Assembly: GCA_026987795.1 (NCBI GenBank)
Contig: JALSMF010000351.1
Coordinates: 1 to 11,573, forward strand
Origin: Bacteroidales bacterium
GTDB lineage: Bacteria > Bacteroidota > Bacteroidia > Bacteroidales > JAADGE01
Length of the DNA stretch: 11,573 nucleotides
Direction: 5' to 3'
The position numbers and the translations under genes were made by a program. Below are positions 1 through 6,268 of this stretch, in pieces. The stretch's first letter is position 1; the number at the start of each line of letters is the position of its first letter. The notes beneath the pieces are model-generated. The model searched no databases, was not told where the DNA came from, and saw only the letters and a program-made list of their open reading frames with translations.

Positions 1-96
1 TTACCCCTTTTTATTTTCTTTTCCGACTGTTTTTTATCATATTTTTTTCTTCTTTTTTTTAGTAAGTTTGCTGCCTGTTTTTATCAAAAGCTATGA
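1..96 (+). CDS. Possible C-terminal end of an upstream gene (partial, very uncertain)
   Basis: Frame 1 is open from the left edge to a TGA at 94-96. That TGA overlaps the tag start codon as ATGA (93-96), an arrangement typical of translationally coupled genes. The roughly 31 predicted residues are rich in Phe and Leu with a few polar residues, as at the end of a membrane protein. However, a T-rich non-coding strand gives the same composition by chance, and an exact TAnnTTTG element at 63-70 argues that this is a promoter region instead. I found no reading frame continuing leftward on the - strand. No family can be recognised from this fragment. Confidence 0.22.
   Translation, partial: LPLFIFFSDCFLSYFFLLFFSKFAACFYQKL
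63..70 (+). promoter_or_regulatory. Candidate Bacteroidota -7 element upstream of tag
   Basis: TAAGTTTG matches the Bacteroidota -7 consensus TAnnTTTG exactly and would give a leader of about 15 nt before the tag ATG at 93. A matching TTTG -33 box is not evident in the T-rich stretch upstream. The element is incompatible with the leftmost frame being coding unless the promoter lies inside that gene. Confidence 0.35.
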
Positions 97-653
97 AAAA
101 ACGCTGCTCTTGGGTAAATAATAATCCGTTTAGCATCAAATATCACGATGAAGAATGGGGAATTCCCTTGCATAATGACAGAAAATTATTTGAGTTTTTG
201 TTACTTGACAGTTTTCAGGCAGGATTAAATTGGGTAACCGTTTTAAAGAAAAGAGAAAGCTTTAAAAAAGCATTCGATAATTTTAACTACCTGAAAATAG
301 CAACTTATGATGAAGAAAAAGTGCAAAATTTGTTGAGTGATAAAGGTATTATAAGAAACAGGCTTAAAATAGACGCTGCAATAAGTAATGCAAAAGAGTT
401 CATAAAGATTCAAAAAGAGTTCGGAACTTTTGACAAGTATATTTGGAAGTTTGTAAATCATAAAACAATTAAAAATTCGTTTAAAACTTGGCATGAAGTT
501 CCGGCAACGAGTAAAGAGTCTGAAGAAATGAGCAAAGATTTGAAAAAAAGAGGTTTTAAATTTGTCGGAGCAACAATATGTTACGCATTTATGCAAGCAG
601 CCGGAATGGTTAATGACCATGAAATTACATGTTTCAGATATAATGAAATTTAA
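93..653 (+). CDS. tag: DNA-3-methyladenine glycosylase I
   Basis: This is a cytoplasmic base-excision repair enzyme that removes N3-methyladenine from alkylated DNA. At 186 aa it matches the family length and is collinear with E. coli Tag: an N-terminal CxW motif, YHDEEWG (17-23), QAGLNWVTVLKKRE (42-55), and a C-terminal block with KKRGFKFVGATICY and VNDHEITC. The Cys2His2 zinc-binding set is intact: C5, H18, H176 and C180. The position equivalent to the E. coli base-contacting Glu38 is Asp39 here, a conservative change. The ATG at 93 places the first zinc cysteine at the usual distance from the N-terminus. The next gene starts 66 nt downstream on the same strand. Its function is unrelated to the hydrogenase genes further on. 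Confidence 0.95.
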   Translation: MKKRCSWVNNNPFSIKYHDEEWGIPLHNDRKLFEFLLLDSFQAGLNWVTVLKKRESFKKAFDNFNYLKIATYDEEKVQNLLSDKGIIRNRLKIDAAISNAKEFIKIQKEFGTFDKYIWKFVNHKTIKNSFKTWHEVPATSKESEEMSKDLKKRGFKFVGATICYAFMQAAGMVNDHEITCFRYNEI

Positions 654-719
654 ATCATAATAATATTTAAAACTTTCATACTTAATACTTTTATCTTTAT
701 TAATTTAAAACTAAGCAAA

Positions 720-1121
720 ATGAAAAAAATATTCAACCTGACTTTTGCCGTTATGCTTCTGTTTACGGCAGCGTGCTCGCAAAACGAAGAAAATGTAAGC
801 AATGCAGAAATGACTTTTAAGGAAGATTTAACTTTTGATTTCGGAAAAATTGCAGAAAACAGTGACGGAATTCACGAATTTGTTTTCAAAAACTCAGGAA
901 AAGACCCCTTAATAATTACAAACGTAAAATCGTCATGCGGCTGCACAGTTCCGACATATCCCGAAAAACCGATAAAAAAAGGCGAAACAGGAAAAATCAG
1001 CGTAAAATATGACACAAAACGAATAGGTGTTTTTACAAAAACGATTACCGTATATTCAAACGCAAAAAATTCACCGGTAAAGCTTCGTATTAAAGGAGAA
1101 GTAACCCGAACCGAACAATAA
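720..1121 (+). CDS. DUF1573 domain lipoprotein
   Basis: This is a 133-aa exported protein. Residues 1-18 form a signal peptide (KK, then a hydrophobic core) ending in a lipobox-like FTAAC, with the acylated cysteine predicted at C19. Residues after the cysteine read S-Q-N-E-E-N, which resembles the surface-export signal described for Bacteroidota lipoproteins. The rest, about residues 32-129, is an Ig-like beta domain of the DUF1573 family: DFGKI near 40, FKNSGKDPL near 56-64, the hallmark SSCGCTVP (71-78), and KKGETGKISVKYD. The role of DUF1573 is unknown. The conserved CGC motif (C73, C75) could bind metal or take part in redox chemistry, but this is inference. The aminotransferase begins 27 nt downstream, so co-transcription is likely. 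Confidence 0.88.
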   Translation: MKKIFNLTFAVMLLFTAACSQNEENVSNAEMTFKEDLTFDFGKIAENSDGIHEFVFKNSGKDPLIITNVKSSCGCTVPTYPEKPIKKGETGKISVKYDTKRIGVFTKTITVYSNAKNSPVKLRIKGEVTRTEQ

Positions 1122-1148
1122 AAATTAAATTATAATAAACCAGAAACT

Positions 1149-2339
1149 ATGCCTCAATTATCCGAGCGCGGGTTTAAAATGCCTGCTTCACCAATCAGAA
1201 AATTAGTTCCTTATGCCGAAAATGCAAAACAAAGAGGAATAAAAGTTTATCATTTAAATATCGGACAGCCGGATATAAAAACTCCGGAAGTTGCTTTTGA
1301 AGCTCTGAAAAATTTTAACGTAAAAACTGCCGAATATTCGCATTCCGCAGGCAATGAAAGTTACAGAAAAGGATTGTCCGAATATTATAAAAAAGCAGGA
1401 ATTAATATTTCTTATGAAGACATATTAATAACAACCGGCGGTTCTGAAGCTATCATTTTTGCTTTTCTGGCAACAATGAATCCCGGCGATGAGGTTATTA
1501 TCCCGGAACCTTTTTACACTAATTACAACGGTTTCGCCGTTCAAGCCGGAGTAAAAATTGTTCCTGTTACATCTTATATAGAAAACGGTTTTGCTTTGCC
1601 TCCGATTTCAGATTTTGAAGAGCTTATAACCCCGAAAACAAAGGCAATTTTAGTATGCAACCCTAACAATCCTACGGGTTATCTGTATTCAAAAGAAGAG
1701 CTTATGCAGCTTCGTGACTTGGTTTTAAAGCACGATTTATACCTTTTTGCAGATGAAGTTTATCGAGAATTTTGTTATGACGGAGAAGAGCACTTTTCGG
1801 TTATGCAAATGGATGGCTTAGAAAAAAATGCTGTTTTATTCGACTCAGTTTCAAAACGATACAGCGAATGCGGCGTAAGAATAGGGGCTTTAGTAAGTCG
1901 AAATAAAGAACTTATATCAACAGCTTTAAAATACGGGCAAGCCAGGCTCAGTCCGCCTTTATTCGGACAAATTGCTGCCGAAGCATCGCTGAAAGTCGGG
2001 AGCGAATATTTTGACGAGGTTTACAATGAGTACATTGAACGCCGAAACTATGTAATAAATGCTTTAAATAAAATTGACGGTGTTTTTGCCCCTATGCCAA
2101 AAGGTTCTTTCTATGCGGTTATCAGTTTGCCGATTGAAGATGCTGAAGATTTTTGTATTTGGCTTTTAAAAGACTTTGATTATAAGGGCGAAACTGTTAT
2201 GCTTGCTCCGGCACAAGGTTTTTATTCTACACCGGATGCCGGAAAAAATCAAGTTCGCTTGGCTTATGTTTTAAAAGTTGAAGACCTGAAAAATTCAGTT
2301 AAAATTCTTGAAGAAGCCCTTAAAGTTTATAAAAAATGA
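1149..2339 (+). CDS. PLP-dependent class I/II aminotransferase
   Basis: This 396-aa protein is a fold-type I, PLP-dependent aminotransferase of the aspartate aminotransferase superfamily. Visible motifs are an N-terminal LNIGQPDIKTP substrate-arm region, TTGGSEA (PLP phosphate binding), NPNNPTG (171-177), DEVY (202-205; Asp and Tyr contact the PLP ring), SVSKRYS with the Schiff-base lysine at K236, and GVRIG with R244. The C-terminal domain contains KGSFYAVI and QVRLAYV, whose Arg would bind the substrate carboxylate. The sequence does not fix the amino donor; an aspartate or broad-specificity enzyme is the usual assignment for this subgroup. Its TGA overlaps the hypE ATG by 4 nt (ATGA), so the two are probably translated together, although no metabolic link is apparent. 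Confidence 0.92.
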   Translation: MPQLSERGFKMPASPIRKLVPYAENAKQRGIKVYHLNIGQPDIKTPEVAFEALKNFNVKTAEYSHSAGNESYRKGLSEYYKKAGINISYEDILITTGGSEAIIFAFLATMNPGDEVIIPEPFYTNYNGFAVQAGVKIVPVTSYIENGFALPPISDFEELITPKTKAILVCNPNNPTGYLYSKEELMQLRDLVLKHDLYLFADEVYREFCYDGEEHFSVMQMDGLEKNAVLFDSVSKRYSECGVRIGALVSRNKELISTALKYGQARLSPPLFGQIAAEASLKVGSEYFDEVYNEYIERRNYVINALNKIDGVFAPMPKGSFYAVISLPIEDAEDFCIWLLKDFDYKGETVMLAPAQGFYSTPDAGKNQVRLAYVLKVEDLKNSVKILEEALKVYKK

Positions 2340-3394
2340 ATGAAAAAAAGCTGAATTTTGATTCGTCATGCCCTGCTCCGATTAATAAATACGATAAAAT
2401 TATGCTTGCACACGGCGGCGGAGGGTTGTTATCAAATAAATTAATTCAAGAAGTGTTTTTTTCGGAATTTGACAACAAATATCTGAATAAAATGCACGAC
2501 GGTGCCGTTTTTCAAACCGAAAAAGGCAAAATGGCTTTTTCTACCGATTCATTTGTTGTTCAGCCTGTCTTTTTCCCCGGCGGAAATATAGGAGAGCTGG
2601 CAGTTTACGGAACCGTCAACGATTTAGCTTGTTGCGGAGCTGTTCCTAAATACCTTTCTCTCGGGTTTATTCTTGAGGAAGGTTTTGCGATAAGTGATTT
2701 ACAAAAAATTGTTAAATCAATAAAATTTGCCGCCGATAAAGCCGGAGTTCAAATCGTAACCGGCGATACCAAGGTTGTTGAAAAAGGCAAAGGTGATAAA
2801 ATTTTTATAAACACGTCAGGAGTAGGGTTTGTCAAAAACGAAGTAAATATTTCCCCCGATAACTGCAAATCGGGAGATAAAATTATTGTCAGCGGAACAA
2901 TTGCAGACCACGGTATTTGTATTATGTCTCTCAGAGCAGGTTTAGAATTTGAAACAGAAATAGTAAGCGATACGGCACCTTTAAATCACCTTGTCCGAGA
3001 AATCCTGAGTGTTTCAGACAAAATAAATGTTCTTCGCGACCCTACACGAGGCGGCTTGGCAAGCACGCTTAACGAAATTGCCGCATCATCGGGCAGAGGG
3101 ATTATGCTGTATGAAAAAGAAATTCCCGTTAAGGAGGATGTAAAAGGTGTTTGCGAAATACTCGGACTTGACCCTCTTTATGTTGCAAACGAAGGAAAGT
3201 TGCTTGTTTTTGTTGCCGAAGAAGATGCAGAAAAGGTTCTTGAAACAATGCGAAAAAATGAATTCGGAAAAGATGCTGCAATTATCGGCGAAGTTACCGG
3301 CTCTGATGATAAAATTGTCAGAATTAAGACATCTGTCGGAACAACTCGCATCGTAGATATGATATCGGGAGAGCAATTGCCGAGAATCTGTTAG
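2336..3394 (+). CDS. hypE: Hydrogenase maturation factor HypE
   Basis: HypE is an ATP-dependent dehydratase of the PurM/AIR-synthetase fold. It converts the carbamoyl group that HypF places on its C-terminal cysteine into thiocyanate, the source of the CN ligands of the NiFe site. At 352 aa it is slightly longer than the E. coli protein. Supporting motifs are LAHGGGG (24-30), FSTDSFVVQPVFFPGG, VNDLACCGA, TGDTKVVEKGKGD, DPTRGGLASTLNEIA, and the diagnostic C-terminus PRIC (349-352) with the acceptor Cys352. It starts inside the aminotransferase stop codon. It ends 4 nt from the end of a convergent gene, so no dedicated terminator fits between them. It presumably serves the hox hydrogenase encoded nearby on the other strand; its partners HypA, B, C, D and F are not in the window. 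Confidence 0.96.
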   Translation: MNEKKLNFDSSCPAPINKYDKIMLAHGGGGLLSNKLIQEVFFSEFDNKYLNKMHDGAVFQTEKGKMAFSTDSFVVQPVFFPGGNIGELAVYGTVNDLACCGAVPKYLSLGFILEEGFAISDLQKIVKSIKFAADKAGVQIVTGDTKVVEKGKGDKIFINTSGVGFVKNEVNISPDNCKSGDKIIVSGTIADHGICIMSLRAGLEFETEIVSDTAPLNHLVREILSVSDKINVLRDPTRGGLASTLNEIAASSGRGIMLYEKEIPVKEDVKGVCEILGLDPLYVANEGKLLVFVAEEDAEKVLETMRKNEFGKDAAIIGEVTGSDDKIVRIKTSVGTTRIVDMISGEQLPRIC

Positions 3395-3398
3395 TTTC

Positions 3399-3758
3399 TT
3401 ACTTTAAAGCCCAGTTTAGAGCTTCTTCAATACTGTTAAAAACTTTTATTTCCTGAGAGTTAATATTTTGCAGGTTTATTTTTTTAAACCGGTTTACGTC
3501 AGAAAAGATTAACGCACTTTTTTTTCTGTTTATTTTCCCTTTGTTTTCTTTAAATATATTTATCATATCCTGTAAATCTTCAGGACTCAGAACATTTTCA
3601 CATTTCCTGAAATCTGAAATCAAATTATAGTTTCTGTTAAATTTTTTATGGTGGAATTCTTCGTGTTTTAACCTTATATAGTCTTCTGTCGTAATATCTG
3701 AAGACAAATTTTCAAAAATAATGTTCTTTTTTTCATCAATTTTAAAAGAGTTTTTCAT
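3399..3758 (-). CDS. Small SpoIIAA/STAS-like protein, copy 1
   Basis: A 119-aa soluble protein with no signal peptide or membrane segment. The pattern suggests the SpoIIAA-like/STAS fold: a beta strand opening (KIDEKKNIIFENL), a TTEDY turn leading into a helix, YNLISDFR (strand), a central helix near residues 58-72, KSALIFSD (strand), and a closing EIKVFNSIEEALNWA. The same layout appears in the gene immediately upstream, so the two are tandem paralogues. The family assignment rests on pattern memory, and no catalytic residue is apparent. It begins 12 nt after copy 2 ends, so they form a two-gene unit. Its stop lies 4 nt from the hypE stop, with the two genes convergent. Its function is unknown; such proteins often act as small regulators or adaptors. 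Confidence 0.72.
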   Translation of the reverse strand: MKNSFKIDEKKNIIFENLSSDITTEDYIRLKHEEFHHKKFNRNYNLISDFRKCENVLSPEDLQDMINIFKENKGKINRKKSALIFSDVNRFKKINLQNINSQEIKVFNSIEEALNWALK

Positions 3759-3770
3759 ATTTGTGTTATT

Positions 3771-4148
3771 TTACCAGTTTTCTTTAATCCATTTAAGTGC
3801 AGCATCCGGAGAGGAAAAAACACTTATTTTTACATTTAAGTTTCGGGCTTTTTGTCCGAAAAAAAGAGATTTTGCTACATTTTGGGGAGAATCTGCAACT
3901 ATTGCACTTTTTCGGTTTTTCATTTTATCGGAGTTCTTTTTCATAAAAACGACTATTTGTTCTATGAGATTTTCATTAAATTCCATATTTACATTTCTGA
4001 TATCAGTGATTACGTCATATTCTGTGCTGAAATCCGGATCGGAAAACTCTCGCAGTTTTACGTCTTTGTAATCTTCTATGGTTACTTTTTCGGGCCAAGT
4101 TTCTGTAACTATTTTTCTTTTCTTATCTATTTTATAAGTTATTTTCAC
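3771..4148 (-). CDS. Small SpoIIAA/STAS-like protein, copy 2
   Basis: A 125-aa soluble protein, paralogous to the downstream copy: both share an N-terminal YKID/FKID strand, an IEDY/TEDY turn followed by a K-x-REF/HEEF helix, a YDVITDIR/YNLISDFR strand, a KSAI/KSAL strand, and a C-terminal VFSSPDAALKWI/VFNSIEEALNWA segment. Copy 2 ends in a slightly longer tail (KENW). The start codon is GTG (4148-4146); no in-frame ATG sits in a suitable upstream position, and the next conserved residue follows almost at once, so GTG is preferred. A TAnnTTTG element lies about 42 nt upstream. The pair is separated from the hox operon by a strong terminator, so it is probably an independent unit rather than part of the hydrogenase transcript. 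Its function is unknown. Confidence 0.72.
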   Translation of the reverse strand: MKITYKIDKKRKIVTETWPEKVTIEDYKDVKLREFSDPDFSTEYDVITDIRNVNMEFNENLIEQIVVFMKKNSDKMKNRKSAIVADSPQNVAKSLFFGQKARNLNVKISVFSSPDAALKWIKENW

Positions 4149-4189
4149 GCAAAAAAAGATTTTTTACATTTTAGGTTAAACATATTTGT

Positions 4190-4197
4190 CAAATTTA
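4190..4197 (-). promoter_or_regulatory. Candidate -7 element for the STAS-like gene pair
   Basis: Read on the minus strand this is TAAATTTG, an exact match to the Bacteroidota TAnnTTTG consensus. It lies between the hox terminator (4215-4244) and the GTG start at 4148, giving a leader of about 35 nt. No well-spaced -33 TTTG is evident; the only nearby TTTG lies inside the terminator hairpin and is too distant. Confidence 0.45.
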
Positions 4198-4214
4198 AGT
4201 ATTTTTTTATTAAT

Positions 4215-4244
4215 AAAAAACCCGCAAAATCTTTTACGGGCTTT
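4215..4244 (-). terminator. Intrinsic terminator of the hox operon
   Basis: On the minus strand the sequence reads AAAGCCCG (4244-4237), a loop region, CGGG (4224-4221) and then TTTTTT (4220-4215). The stem is four G-C pairs extended by a G-T wobble and three A-T pairs that merge into the U-tract; the loop can close further through AAA/TTT. It sits 26 nt past the protease stop codon at 4270 and marks the end of the hydrogenase transcript. Confidence 0.8.
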
Positions 4245-4269
4245 AAAAAACAGACTAAAAAAATAATTA

Positions 4270-4722
4270 TCATAAAATTTCAAAAATACAGTTTACTGCT
4301 TCTGATAAATTTCTTTTTGCCGACCGACTGATGCCTTCCTTTAGTTCCCACTTATATCCTTTTATTTTAATTATATAAGCCTCCGGTTTTTTCCCGTAAA
4401 CGTTTTCAGATAGAGCAAGAACAGCTTGAGGGTCAAGAGCATGTGTTGTATATGAGATTTCTCCGTCGGTCTTGCACTTTTCTATTTTGCACCCTTCATC
4501 CAAATCATTTCCTGCATACGCATCTGCAAAAATAACTTTTTCTGCTGCCGCAACCGTTTCTGCATCTTCAATATTTAATTGATAACAGTAATGAAATTCT
4601 GCATTAATTTTTTTATTTTTTTGAAGTTCATCCAAGAAAGCCCAGCCCAAACCGTCATCTTGTCGGGCTGAGTTTCCTATACCGAAAATTACGGTGTTTT
4701 TATGATTTGAATTTTTCATCAA
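4270..4722 (-). CDS. hoxW: [NiFe] hydrogenase maturation protease (M52 family), HoxW-type
   Basis: This 150-aa cytoplasmic endopeptidase recognises the nickel-loaded large subunit and removes its C-terminal peptide. Family signatures are GIGNSARQDDGLG (14-26), where D22/D23 occupy the position of the first nickel-sensing acidic residue, FADAYAG with D67 (second acidic ligand), and THALDP with H94 (third ligand). It overlaps the 3' end of hoxH by 23 nt, which suggests translational coupling and makes HoxH its obvious substrate. The start could be either of two adjacent ATG codons (4722 or 4719). The assignment as HoxW rests on operon position; the protein is shorter than the Ralstonia HoxW I recall, so only membership of the protease family is certain. 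A terminator follows. Confidence 0.9.
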   Translation of the reverse strand: MMKNSNHKNTVIFGIGNSARQDDGLGWAFLDELQKNKKINAEFHYCYQLNIEDAETVAAAEKVIFADAYAGNDLDEGCKIEKCKTDGEISYTTHALDPQAVLALSENVYGKKPEAYIIKIKGYKWELKEGISRSAKRNLSEAVNCIFEIL

Positions 4723-6157
4723 TCAGTTCGCCTTTATCATTAAAAATTGACAACTGTAACGGCATTTTTCCCATTGCATGCGTAGCACAGCTCAAGCAAG
4801 GATCATATGCTCTGATTGCAACTTCTACTTGGTTAAGCATTCCTTCAGATATTTCTTCTTTTTTATCAATTACGTTTTGTGCCACCCAACCTACGGCTTT
4901 ATTCATCGGGTCGTTATTGTGCGTTGTTGAAACAATTAAGTTACATTTAGTAATTTTACCTGTATCATCTATTTTATAATGATGAATTAAAGTTCCTCGC
5001 GGTGCTTCAATAACACCTATTCCTTCATTTCTTCTTACGCCTTCACGAACTAATTCGTCACCCGTAATATCTTCATCATGAAGAAGCTCTTTCATCATTT
5101 CTGCTGCATGCAAAGTCTCTATTAATCGGGCTAAATGAGTGTGCATTGTCATATTATTAGGTTTCCCGTCGGTATATGCCTTAAATTCTTTTCGCTCTTT
5201 TTCGGCAAGCGGTGTCGATATTGAACTGCAAACATTCAATCTTCCGAGCGGTCCTACGCGGTTCCATCCGTTTTCTCTTCCGAGATGTTTGATGTAAGGA
5301 AATTTAAGATATGACCAACGTTCAACATCTTCGTTAAAATATTTATAATACTCAAAGTCCGGTATGTCGTTAAGGGTAATATTTCCGTCATAGTCAACAG
5401 CTCTTAATCTGCCGTCGTACAAATCCAAAGTTCCGGTTCCGTCTTTTGAAACCAAGCCGAGATGTCCGGACGGATACGCGGCAAAAGTATCCAGCCATGC
5501 AGCATGTTCTTTGTGGTATCCTTTCATAAAATCAATTACTTCGAGGCACCACTCAATCATCGTGTCAACGGAGGGAATTTCTTTTCCGTCAAGGAAATAG
5601 TCAATTTCGTTTCTGCGAAGATTTTTATGAACGCCTCCCGGAACTGCGGCAATGCCGTGAATTTTTTTACCGGCTGTGGCTTTTATAATTTCTTGTCCGA
5701 ATTTTCTCATTAAAATTCCTTTTTTTGCTAATTCGGGATGCTCTTGAGCTACGCCTACAACATTTCTGATTGCCGGATCGGCATCAACACCGAAAAGCAA
5801 ATCGGGAGCGGCAAGATAAAAGAAATGTAATGAGTGGGATTGAAATACCTGCCCGTAATGCAGGAGTTTTCTTATTTTTGTTGCGGTAGGCGATAAGTCT
5901 TCAGGTTCAATTCCTACGATTTGGTCAATAGCTTTTGCGGCAGCTAAGTGGTGGCTTACGGGACAAATACCGCATAAACGCTGAACAATTAACGGTGCTT
6001 GCCAATACGGGTGTCCTTGGATAAATTTCTCAAAACCTCTAAACTCCACAATATGAAATTTGGAATCCTTAACATTTCCTTTGTCGTCTAATTGTATGGT
6101 AACTTTTCCGTGCCCTTCGACTCGAGTTACAGGATCTATTACTATTTTTCTGCTCAT
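4700..6157 (-). CDS. hoxH: NAD-reducing [NiFe] hydrogenase large subunit HoxH
   Basis: This catalytic subunit splits or forms H2 at a NiFe(CN)2CO centre in the cytoplasm. It is 485 aa, close to the roughly 488 aa of Ralstonia HoxH. It opens with VIDPVTRVEGHGKV (conserved RxEGH), then VEFRGFEKFIQG and the first nickel motif RLCGICPVSHH (C62, C65). The second motif is DPCLSCATH near the C-terminus (C454, C457, H460). Maturation should cut after H460 and release residues 461-485, a tail still present in the gene product. The RxCGICxVSHH plus DPCLSCATH combination, and collinearity with Ralstonia HoxH through GPLGRLNV and EAPRGTLIHHY, point to group 3d rather than uptake or group 3b/3c enzymes. 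It is preceded by a 111-nt repeat-bearing gap after hoxUY and overlaps the protease gene. Confidence 0.96.
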   Translation of the reverse strand: MSRKIVIDPVTRVEGHGKVTIQLDDKGNVKDSKFHIVEFRGFEKFIQGHPYWQAPLIVQRLCGICPVSHHLAAAKAIDQIVGIEPEDLSPTATKIRKLLHYGQVFQSHSLHFFYLAAPDLLFGVDADPAIRNVVGVAQEHPELAKKGILMRKFGQEIIKATAGKKIHGIAAVPGGVHKNLRRNEIDYFLDGKEIPSVDTMIEWCLEVIDFMKGYHKEHAAWLDTFAAYPSGHLGLVSKDGTGTLDLYDGRLRAVDYDGNITLNDIPDFEYYKYFNEDVERWSYLKFPYIKHLGRENGWNRVGPLGRLNVCSSISTPLAEKERKEFKAYTDGKPNNMTMHTHLARLIETLHAAEMMKELLHDEDITGDELVREGVRRNEGIGVIEAPRGTLIHHYKIDDTGKITKCNLIVSTTHNNDPMNKAVGWVAQNVIDKKEEISEGMLNQVEVAIRAYDPCLSCATHAMGKMPLQLSIFNDKGELIDEKFKS

Positions 6158-6173
6158 TTTTTTTTGTTGAAAG

Positions 6174-6237
6174 TTGGTAAAGTTAAAAGCTGGTATAGTT
6201 AAAAGTTTACAAAGTTTAAAGTTTATAAAGTTTGTAT
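6174..6237. repeat. Degenerate 16-bp tandem repeat between hoxUY and hoxH
   Basis: Four consecutive 16-nt units can be laid out: 6174-6189, 6190-6205, 6206-6221 and 6222-6237. Units 1 and 2 differ at only two positions, and units 3 and 4 keep the central (T/A)AAAGTT-like core. The preceding bases (ending GTTGAAAG) may be a further decayed unit. The repeat fills most of the 111-nt spacer upstream of the hoxH start (6157, minus strand). The repeat itself encodes nothing recognisable. It may be a slippage-prone spacer, a protein-binding array or an mRNA leader element; which of these is not decided by the sequence. Confidence 0.6.
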
Positions 6238-6268
6238 GTATGATATTACAAAAACTTTTTTCACTTTT

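Noticed and set aside
1..92. Lysine-rich C-terminus of a minus-strand gene
   Set aside because: Minus-strand frames contain stops within this stretch, and any such gene would have to begin inside tag.
243..620. Minus-strand frame opposite tag
   Set aside because: It is fully antisense to a well-conserved gene; its Phe/Cys-rich composition is that of a shadow frame.
2336..3394. SelD, ThiL or PurM rather than HypE
   Set aside because: All share the same fold, but the C-terminal PRIC and the nearby hydrogenase genes identify HypE.
3721..4331. Two overlapping plus-strand frames (3721-4071 and 3852-4331)
   Set aside because: They are antisense to the STAS-like paralogue, Phe-rich as expected for the complement of A-rich coding DNA, and match no family.
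6174..6237. Short CRISPR-like array
   Set aside because: The units are contiguous 16-mers with no spacers between them, they are degenerate, and no cas gene is present.
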